Below the pieces are notes generated by a model, which was not told the DNA's origin, searched no databases, and saw only the letters and a list, made by a program, of their open reading frames with translations. A DNA stretch of 11,942 nucleotides. Source: DATFWK01 sp035259345. Its GTDB lineage: Bacteria; Actinomycetota; Thermoleophilia; Miltoncostaeales; Miltoncostaeaceae. The number at the start of each line of letters is the position of its first letter. Position 1 is the first letter of the stretch. The stretch is taken from the NCBI GenBank assembly GCA_035259345.1, contig DATFWK010000191.1:1-11942 (forward strand), in the 5' to 3' direction. Shown piece by piece: positions 1-5,653 of this stretch. Made by a program: the position numbers and the translations under genes.

Positions 1-1
1 G

Positions 2-1300
2 CCCGCCGAGACGCCCTCCTGGGACACGGTCGAGGACTGGGGCGCCACCGCGGACGAGACGTGGCACGTCACCGAGCCGGCAGACGAGCAGGCCGAGGCT
101 GCCGAGCCCGCCCACGACGCCGGCGAGGAGCCTGCGGAGCACGAGGCGCTCGTGGCCGAGCACGAGATGTTCGTGGCCCAGCCGGAGGAGCTCGTCGCCG
201 AGCCCGAGGCGTTCGCGGTCGAGCCGGTGCCCGCCGTCGAGACCCATGAGGATGAGATCTTCGCTCCCGAGCCCGAGACGCTCGAGCCCGTTGCCCTCCA
301 GCCTGAGGCCTTCGAGCCGGAGGCCGCCCCGGCGGCCGAGGTCGTCGAGCCCGAGCCGGCCGCCGCGGACGCGCCCGTCGCCTGGGGGCCGCCGGACCTC
401 AACGCCGCGACGTGGCACGAGCCGGGCACAGAGCCCGCCGAGCCGGCCTGGCCTGAGGTGCAGCCGGCGACCCCGGCGCCCGGCCCCGAGCCCGTCGTGA
501 GCGACATGACCGACTGGAAGCCCATGGTCGAGCCGGAGCCCGTCGCCGAGGTCGAGCCCGAGCCGGTCGCCGAGGTCGTCGAGCCGGAGTTCGTCCCCGA
601 GCCGGTGGCGTTCGAGCCTGAGCCGGAGCCCGTCGCTGCTTTCGAGCCCGAGTTCATCCCCGAGCCGGTCGCCGAGGTCGTCGAGCCGGAGTTCGTCCCG
701 GAGCCGGTCGCCGAGGTCTCCGAGCCCGAGCCGGTGGCCGAGGTGGTCGAGCCGGAGCCGGTGTTCGAGCAGCCCGCCCCGGACCCGGCGGCCCGCTGGG
801 CCGCGCTCCCGGTGGCCGGCGCCGCGTCGCGCCCGGACCCGATCGCAAGCTGGGCGCGCCTCCAGCCCGGCACGCGGATCGTGCGCGAGCACGTGCCCGC
901 CGAGGTCGCACCGGTGGCCCCGACTGCCCGTGTCGAGGACATCCCGGCCCCGCCGGCCGCCGCCTGGTGGGACGTGCCGGTGCCGGACACCGACCCGCGC
1001 CGGGGCCGCTTCGCCCTCGGCGGCTACGCCGTCGAGGCGGGGCACGTCGTCGTCAGCGGCGTCTCCTTCCGGCCGGGCCTCGAGGACGGTCCGGTCCACT
1101 GGGTGGTCGGGCCGGTGGTCGGCGCGGTCGCCCCGGGCACCCTGGTGCTCGAGGTGGACGGGGCGCTGAACTGCCTGCCCCACGACCTCGCTGTGCTGAC
1201 CGACGCCGGGTTCGAGCCGACGCCGGAGGGCTTCAGCCTCCAGCTCCGCGCCGCCGCCCCGGGCCCGTTCGCGGCCAGCGGCACCTACACGATCCGCTAG
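2..1300 (+). CDS. Acidic Glu/Pro/Val-rich repeat protein, C-terminal part (5' end outside window)
   Basis: I do not recognise this gene. The frame is open from base 2 with no stop, so 432 residues of a longer protein are visible; a GTG at 152 is only an internal codon, because the upstream codons have the same composition. Residues 1-260 or so are low-complexity and strongly acidic, built from EPE, EPV and AEVVEPE-type units. Scattered tryptophans sit in it (PSWDTVEDWG, DETWHV, VAWGPP, NAATWHEP, MTDWKP). Then come two related short motifs, DPAARWAAL and DPIASWARL, about 20 residues apart. The last ~100 residues (from about RRGRFALGGY) look globular and beta-rich, with alternating Val/Gly and few charges, and end in GTYTIR. 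No signal peptide or membrane segment is visible in this part. The layout suggests a flexible acidic scaffold or linker with a C-terminal domain, perhaps a binding module; that is inference. The stop lies in a 16-bp palindrome and a terminator-like hairpin follows, so it probably ends its transcription unit. Confidence 0.85.
   Translation, partial: PAETPSWDTVEDWGATADETWHVTEPADEQAEAAEPAHDAGEEPAEHEALVAEHEMFVAQPEELVAEPEAFAVEPVPAVETHEDEIFAPEPETLEPVALQPEAFEPEAAPAAEVVEPEPAAADAPVAWGPPDLNAATWHEPGTEPAEPAWPEVQPATPAPGPEPVVSDMTDWKPMVEPEPVAEVEPEPVAEVVEPEFVPEPVAFEPEPEPVAAFEPEFIPEPVAEVVEPEFVPEPVAEVSEPEPVAEVVEPEPVFEQPAPDPAARWAALPVAGAASRPDPIASWARLQPGTRIVREHVPAEVAPVAPTARVEDIPAPPAAAWWDVPVPDTDPRRGRFALGGYAVEAGHVVVSGVSFRPGLEDGPVHWVVGPVVGAVAPGTLVLEVDGALNCLPHDLAVLTDAGFEPTPEGFSLQLRAAAPGPFAASGTYTIR
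531..770 (+). repeat. Imperfect tandem coding repeats (EPVAEVVEPEFVPEP type)
   Basis: This part of the acidic protein gene is made of imperfect direct repeats. One 39-base stretch at 559-597 recurs identically at 661-699, a period of 102 bases or 34 codons. Shorter variants, GAGCCGG(A/T)G and GTCGCCGAGGT, fill the rest. The translated unit is roughly EPVAEVVEPEF(V/I)PEP. The period is a multiple of three, so repeat number could change without breaking the frame. Such repeats are typical of slippage- or recombination-expanded linker regions. Confidence 0.8.
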
Positions 1301-1306
1301 CGGATC
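1291..1306. repeat. 16-bp perfect palindrome spanning the stop codon
   Basis: GATCCGCTAGCGGATC equals its own reverse complement. The TAG stop of the acidic repeat protein (1298-1300) sits in the middle. It could be a dyad binding site, or part of the 3'-end structure together with the hairpin 10 bases downstream. As an RNA element it has no loop, so an 8-bp stem would have to open centrally to fold. Its role is unknown. Confidence 0.55.
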
Positions 1307-1315
1307 CGAAGTCCT

Positions 1316-1354
1316 GACGGGGCGTTCGCCGCAAGGTGCGGCGGGCGCCCCGTC
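1316..1354 (+). terminator. Strong GC hairpin after the acidic repeat protein gene
   Basis: The arms at 1316-1332 and 1338-1354 pair over 17 positions in RNA (15 Watson-Crick and two U-G pairs) around the 5-base loop AAGGT. It starts 16 bases after the stop codon. No T-run follows (GCGCGT instead), so it is not a canonical intrinsic terminator. Long GC hairpins without a U-tract are commonly taken as terminators or 3'-end stabilisers in high-GC actinobacteria. It separates the repeat protein gene from the ubiB promoter. Confidence 0.65.
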
Positions 1355-1372
1355 GCGCGTCCGGGGGCGGGC

Positions 1373-1399
1373 CTGGCAGTCCGCCCGCCTTGGTACCGT
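1373..1399 (+). promoter_or_regulatory. Putative promoter of the ubiB-like gene, leaderless type
   Basis: The -10-like box TACCGT lies at 1394-1399 (within GGTACCGT), and CTGGCA at 1373-1378 matches TTGACA at four of six positions with a 15-base spacer. The expected transcription start falls about seven bases after the -10, at the GTG at 1407. There is no Shine-Dalgarno sequence. This is the main reason for choosing 1407 over the GTG at 1398, which overlaps the -10 box. The same GGTACCNT box precedes two other genes in the window. Confidence 0.5.
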
Positions 1400-1406
1400 G
1401 ACCCCC

Positions 1407-3050
1407 GTGGCCCGCGGCGAGCGCCGGCAGAACCTTGCGCGGCTCCGCGAGATCGGGGAGGTCGCTGCGCGCCACGGCTTCGGCTACCTCGTCCATCGCG
1501 GCCGCCGGCAGGAGGACGAGCTCGAGGACTCGCCGCTCACCCGCGGCCGGCGCCTGCGGGAGACGCTCGACGAGCTGGGGCCGACGTTCGTCAAGTTCGG
1601 CCAGCTGCTCTCGACCCGCCCGGACGTCGTCCCGCCCGACGTCATCCGCGAGCTGCGCACCCTCCAGGACGCGGCCTCGCCCTTCGACGCGAGCATCGCC
1701 AGGGCGGTCATCGAGCGCGAGCTCGGGCTGACCGTCGAGCAGGTGTTCGAGTACTTCGACGATGTGCCCGTGGCCTCGGCGTCCATCGGCCAGGTCCATC
1801 GCGCGCGGCTGCCTGAGGGGCGGGAGGTGGTGGTCAAGGTCCAGCGGCCGGACGCCGAGGAGAAGATCCGCTCCGACATCCAGCTGCTCTACCAGATCGC
1901 GCGGATCCTGAAGGAGCGCGTGCGCCGGCTTCAGTTCATCGACACGGTCGGATTGGTGGACGAGTTCGCGCGCACGGTGCGCCGGGAGCTGGACTACCGC
2001 ATCGAGGCCCGAAACGCCGAGGTGGCCCGGAGGTGCTTCACGGCCGACGAGACGGTCGTCGTGCCCGAGATCTACTGGCGCTACACGACCAGCAGCGTGC
2101 TCACGATGGACCGGCTGGAGGCGCCGACGCTCGCCCACGTGCCGCTCGAGATCTACGACCTCGACGAGCGGCGGACGCTCGCCCAGCGCGTCGCCGAGAC
2201 CTGGATGAAGATGATCTTCGTCTACGGCTTCTTCCACGCGGACCCGCACCCGGCGAACATCATGGTGTTCGAGCCGAACCGGATCGGCCTGATCGACTTC
2301 GGCATGGTCGGCCAGCTCACCAACCGCGACCGGCAGGTCGCGGTCCAGCTGTTCGTCGACATCGTCGAGCAGGACACCGACCGCGTGCCACGCCGGCTGC
2401 GGGAGCTCGGCGTGCGCTACCCGAAGAACCTGGAGGAGGAGTTCCGCGACCAGCTCGAGGTGATCTTCCAGCGCTACTACGGCGCCGCCATGGGGGAGAT
2501 CGACGGGCGCGAGCTCGTGCGCGACATCTTCCAGACGATCTACCGGCTGCAGATCGAGCTGCCCACGCGCTGGGTGCTGCTCGACAAGGCGCTCGCCACG
2601 CTGGCCGGCGTCGGGCTCGAGGTCTCGCCGGAGTACAACGTCTTCGACACCGCCCGGCCGTACGCGCGCCGGATGATGCTCTCGCGCTACCGCCCGGACC
2701 TGCTGGTGAACCGTGCCCAGGCCGAGGGCTCGCGCTACCTCGAGACCTTCCTCCAGTACCCGTACCAGATCTCCTCCCTGCTCGAGTCGCTCCGCGACGG
2801 CGAGGTCAAGATCACGGTCAACCAGGAGGGCTTCATCGAAGAGGCGGAGCGGGCGCTCGGCGGCGCGAACCGCATCGTGCTCGCGCTCCTGGCCTCGTTC
2901 GTCTTCCTGGGCTCGGCCCTTCTCGGGAGCTTCGTCCACGCCGGGCCGCACCTGCTCGGCGTCGCCGTCATCTCGCTGCCGGGCATCATCGGCGGGCTGG
3001 TCGTCGCCGCGATCGTCGTGCTCGCCATCATCCGGTCAGGACGCCTGTGA
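1407..3050 (+). CDS. ubiB: UbiB/AarF/ABC1-family atypical kinase, membrane-anchored
   Basis: This is a 547-residue protein of the ABC1/ADCK/UbiB atypical kinase family, which in other bacteria supports isoprenoid quinone synthesis or lipid homeostasis; its substrate here is unknown. Hallmarks appear in order: the KxGQ motif (TFVKFGQLLSTRPD, about residues 60-74), which is the family's inhibitory N-terminal element; the Ala-rich nucleotide loop ASIGQVHRA (about 125-133); the lysine in VVVKVQRP (about 144); the catalytic-loop equivalent FHADPHPANIMV (about 276-287); and the metal-binding DFG in LIDFGMVG (about 297-299). Two C-terminal hydrophobic segments, IVLALLASFVFLGSALLG and a second from about LLGVAVISLPG to the end, would anchor it in the membrane, as usual for UbiB. 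Length is normal. GTG 1407 is chosen because of the box at 1394-1399; GTG 1398, in frame, is the alternative and adds three residues. Its stop overlaps the recJ start (GTGA), so the two are likely co-translated. The symbol is a family name; an actinobacterium would probably use menaquinone. Confidence 0.93.
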   Translation: MARGERRQNLARLREIGEVAARHGFGYLVHRGRRQEDELEDSPLTRGRRLRETLDELGPTFVKFGQLLSTRPDVVPPDVIRELRTLQDAASPFDASIARAVIERELGLTVEQVFEYFDDVPVASASIGQVHRARLPEGREVVVKVQRPDAEEKIRSDIQLLYQIARILKERVRRLQFIDTVGLVDEFARTVRRELDYRIEARNAEVARRCFTADETVVVPEIYWRYTTSSVLTMDRLEAPTLAHVPLEIYDLDERRTLAQRVAETWMKMIFVYGFFHADPHPANIMVFEPNRIGLIDFGMVGQLTNRDRQVAVQLFVDIVEQDTDRVPRRLRELGVRYPKNLEEEFRDQLEVIFQRYYGAAMGEIDGRELVRDIFQTIYRLQIELPTRWVLLDKALATLAGVGLEVSPEYNVFDTARPYARRMMLSRYRPDLLVNRAQAEGSRYLETFLQYPYQISSLLESLRDGEVKITVNQEGFIEEAERALGGANRIVLALLASFVFLGSALLGSFVHAGPHLLGVAVISLPGIIGGLVVAAIVVLAIIRSGRL

Positions 3051-5653
3051 GCTGGCGGGCGGAGCGGGTGCGGCTCGCGGACGTGGCCCGCATCGAGGAG
3101 GCGCTGGGCTGCCCTGAGCCGCTCGCGTGGGCGCTCGTGCGGCGGGGCCTGGCGGACCCGGCCGAGGCCCGGGCGTTCCTCGACTCCGACGGCCCCCTCG
3201 ATCCGCCGGAGGCGATCCCCGGCATCGCGGAGGCGGCCGACCGCGTGGTGCGGGCGGTCGAGCGGGGCGAGCCGATCGTCGTCCACGGCGACTACGACTG
3301 CGACGGCATCACCGCGACGGCGATCCTGGTCCGGGCGCTGGAGGGGCGAGGCGCGCGCGCGCGCCCGTTCCTGCCAAGCCGGTTCACCGACGGCTACGGC
3401 GTGGCCGAGTCGACGGTCGAGCGGCTCGCCGAGGAGGGCTGCCGCCTCCTGGTCTGCGTGGACTGCGGCACCACGGCCGTGGGCCCGCTGACGCGGGCGC
3501 GCGAGCTGGGCATGGACGCCATCGTCTGCGACCACCACCTCGCCGGCGGCGTGCGCCCGCCCGCGATCCTGGCGAACCCGGCGCTGGGCCGCGGCACGGA
3601 GGTCCTGCCCGCCGCGGCGGGCGTCGCCTTCAAGCTGGTCCAGGCCGTTGCGGCCCGCATGGACGGCGACCGCCTCGCGCCGGCGCCCGAGGAGGCGCTC
3701 GACCTCGTGGCGCTCGCGACGGTGGCCGACGCGGTGCCGCTCCTCGGCGAGAACCGGCGGCTGGTGGCCCGCGGGCTGGCAGCGCTTCGCCGCGAGCCGC
3801 GGCCGGGCATCGCCGCCCTCTGCCGGGCAGCGGGAATCTCCCCGCGGGCGGCCGACGCGCGCACGCTCGGGTGGCAGATCGCCCCGGCGATCAACGCCGC
3901 GGGGCGCATGTCGCACCCCGAGCGGGCCCTCGAGCTCCTGCTTGCCGAGCCCGGCCCGGCCGCGGACGCGCTCGCGGAGGAGCTGTGGGCGCTCAACCTG
4001 GAGCGCAGGGAGGTCGAGCAGCGCGTCACCGCCGAGGCGATCGCGCTGATCGAGGCGTTCCCCGAGGAGGACCGGCAGGCGGACGCCCTCGTCGCCGCCG
4101 GGTCCGGCTGGCACGAGGGGGTCGTCGGCATCGTGGCGTCGCGGCTGGTCGAGCGGTTCGGCCGCCCCGCCATCGTCATCACGGACCTGGGCGACCGGGC
4201 GAAGGGCTCCGGGCGGAGCCTGCCGGGGGTCGATCTCCACGGGCTCGTCGGCGGCGCCGCCGGGACGCTCCGCCGCTGGGGCGGCCACGCGGGGGCGGTG
4301 GGCCTCGAGCTCGCGCCGGCCGACATCGGACGCTTCCGCCGCGAGCTGGCGCTCGCCGCCGTCGGGGCCCGTGCATCCATCGCACGCGCCCGCGTGCGGC
4401 GGGTGGACGCGATCGCGGGCGTCCACGACCTCGACCTGCGTACGGCCGAGGCCCTCGAGGCGATGGCCCCCTTCGGCGCCGGCAACCCCGAGGTGCGGCT
4501 GCTGATCCCGGCGGCCGCCGTCGCCGGTGCCGGCACCGCCGGCACGGACGGGCGGCATCTCACGCTGCGCCTGCGCGGCGGCGGGGCGCACGCGCGCGCG
4601 GTCGGCTTCGGGATGGGGGAGCGCGTGGAGGCCATCGACGCCGAGCGCCGCCACGACGCGATCGTCCAGCTCGGGGTCGACCGCTGGCAGGAACTCGTGG
4701 GCCCAAAGGTCGTGCTGGAGGCCTTGGAGCCAGTGGAGCCTGCACGCCGGCCGCTGCCGGGCATGTGCGCGCAGGCCTGCGACATCGCCTGCCCGAGCCG
4801 CGCCGGCTCCGGGGAGCTGCGGGCGCTCGTGGCCGCGTCGGAGCGCCCGCCCGCCGCGCCGGAGCCAGACCCCCCGCCGGCGCTCAGGGACCGCCGCGGG
4901 CGGGGCGCCGCCGTCGCGGCCGTCGCCGCGCTGGCCGGGGCGGACGGGGGCGTGGTGGCGGTGGTCGGCGACGTCGCCCGCCGGCGGGCGGCGCTCGAGG
5001 AGGCCCTCGAGCCGGCCCGGCTGGGCGCCGAGCGGGCCGTGATCGGCGGCTCCCGCTGCGAGCTGGGCGCGCTGGCCGCCCGGATGGCCGGGGCGCCGGG
5101 CGCCCCCGTCGTGGCGATGGTCGAGTACGAGCGGCTGCCGGACCTGGAGCTGCCGCCGGACGCGCACGTCGTCCTGCTCGACCCGCCCTGGGACGCCGGC
5201 GCCCTGGCATGGGCCGTGGCCCGCGCCTCGGGGCGGACGCTCCACCCGGTCTACGGCGACGACGAGATCGCCCTGGCCGAGCGCCTCGCCGAGGAGCGCT
5301 GGGACCTGCGGCCGGCGGCCGCGGCCGTCTGGACGGCGCTCCGCGACGGCCGCCCGCGCGCGTGGGGCCCGGCGCTCGAGGCGGAGCTCCTCGGCGACGG
5401 GCCGGCCATCCGGCCGCCCGCGGCGGTCGCCCGGGCCCTCGCCGCGCTCGCCGAGGTCGGCCTCGTGAGGGTCGACGACCAGGGGCTCCAGGCCCTCCCC
5501 GAGGCCGGCCGGCGCGACCTCGACGCGGCCCCGGCGGCGCGCGCCGCCGCCGAGCGGCTGCGCGAGGTGCGCGGGTTCCTGGCCCATGCGCTCACGCTCG
5601 ACCTCCGGGTGCCCGCGGTACCCTTAGAAGATGGCCAACCAGCCGCTCGTTGA
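3047..5653 (+). CDS. recJ: Single-stranded-DNA-specific exonuclease RecJ with long C-terminal extension
   Basis: This 868-residue protein is the 5'-3' single-strand DNA exonuclease of the DHH phosphoesterase superfamily, acting in recombination, mismatch and base-excision repair. The DHH motifs are intact: HGDYDCDGITATA (80-92), VCVDCGTT (136-143), VCDHH (160-164) and ATVADAVPL (224-232). The DHHA1 part follows (SGWHEGVVGIVASRLVERFG, 353-372; RSLPGVDLHGL, 390-400; GGHAGAVG, 412-419). An OB-fold-like region runs at about 445-562 (APFGAGNPEV at 474-483). A further ~300 residues have a mixed alpha/beta segment (VVLLDPPWDAGALAW, 708-722) and a helical, winged-helix-like tail. This resembles the RecJ C-terminal domain of Firmicutes and is inferred. 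CxxxCxxxC at 574-582 lies at the junction. The GTG at 3047 overlaps the UbiB TGA and gives a sensible N-terminus (VSWRAERVRL) with only a weak AGG six bases upstream, so coupling is likely. Its 3' end overlaps rel by 23 nt. Confidence 0.95.
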   Translation: MSWRAERVRLADVARIEEALGCPEPLAWALVRRGLADPAEARAFLDSDGPLDPPEAIPGIAEAADRVVRAVERGEPIVVHGDYDCDGITATAILVRALEGRGARARPFLPSRFTDGYGVAESTVERLAEEGCRLLVCVDCGTTAVGPLTRARELGMDAIVCDHHLAGGVRPPAILANPALGRGTEVLPAAAGVAFKLVQAVAARMDGDRLAPAPEEALDLVALATVADAVPLLGENRRLVARGLAALRREPRPGIAALCRAAGISPRAADARTLGWQIAPAINAAGRMSHPERALELLLAEPGPAADALAEELWALNLERREVEQRVTAEAIALIEAFPEEDRQADALVAAGSGWHEGVVGIVASRLVERFGRPAIVITDLGDRAKGSGRSLPGVDLHGLVGGAAGTLRRWGGHAGAVGLELAPADIGRFRRELALAAVGARASIARARVRRVDAIAGVHDLDLRTAEALEAMAPFGAGNPEVRLLIPAAAVAGAGTAGTDGRHLTLRLRGGGAHARAVGFGMGERVEAIDAERRHDAIVQLGVDRWQELVGPKVVLEALEPVEPARRPLPGMCAQACDIACPSRAGSGELRALVAASERPPAAPEPDPPPALRDRRGRGAAVAAVAALAGADGGVVAVVGDVARRRAALEEALEPARLGAERAVIGGSRCELGALAARMAGAPGAPVVAMVEYERLPDLELPPDAHVVLLDPPWDAGALAWAVARASGRTLHPVYGDDEIALAERLAEERWDLRPAAAAVWTALRDGRPRAWGPALEAELLGDGPAIRPPAAVARALAALAEVGLVRVDDQGLQALPEAGRRDLDAAPAARAAAERLREVRGFLAHALTLDLRVPAVPLEDGQPAAR
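5597..5624 (+). promoter_or_regulatory. Putative rel promoter inside the recJ 3' end
   Basis: GGTACCCT at 5617-5624 contains the -10-like TACCCT (5619-5624), six bases before the rel ATG at 5631. CTCGAC at 5597-5602, or TCGACC one base further on, is a weak -35 candidate with a 15- to 16-base spacer. The AGAAG touching the ATG is too close to act as a Shine-Dalgarno sequence, which fits a leaderless rel mRNA starting at or next to the ATG. This would let rel be expressed independently of ubiB-recJ. Confidence 0.5.

Noticed and set aside
152..154. GTG at 152 as the start of the acidic repeat protein
   Set aside because: The frame is open back to base 2 with the same Glu/Pro/Trp-rich composition (PSWDTVEDWG, DETWHVTEP), so the gene clearly begins before the window.
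531..770. Direct repeats as a CRISPR array
   Set aside because: The repeats are in frame, coding, imperfect and without unique spacers of regular length.
1233..2951. Long minus-strand open frame opposite the ubiB gene (572 codons)
   Set aside because: It lies entirely opposite a gene with all family motifs, and its translation is Arg/Asp/Glu/Leu/His-rich without recognisable domains. Long antisense open frames are expected when third positions are almost always G or C.
4766..4792. CxxxCxxxC in RecJ as a radical SAM signature
   Set aside because: The radical SAM motif is CxxxCxxC; spacing differs by one residue and no SAM-binding context is present. It is kept only as a possible metal-binding cluster.
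2735..5587. Minus-strand open frame of 950 codons opposite recJ
   Set aside because: Same reason: a composition shadow of recJ, rich in Arg, Gly, Ala and Pro, with no motif and no ribosome binding site.
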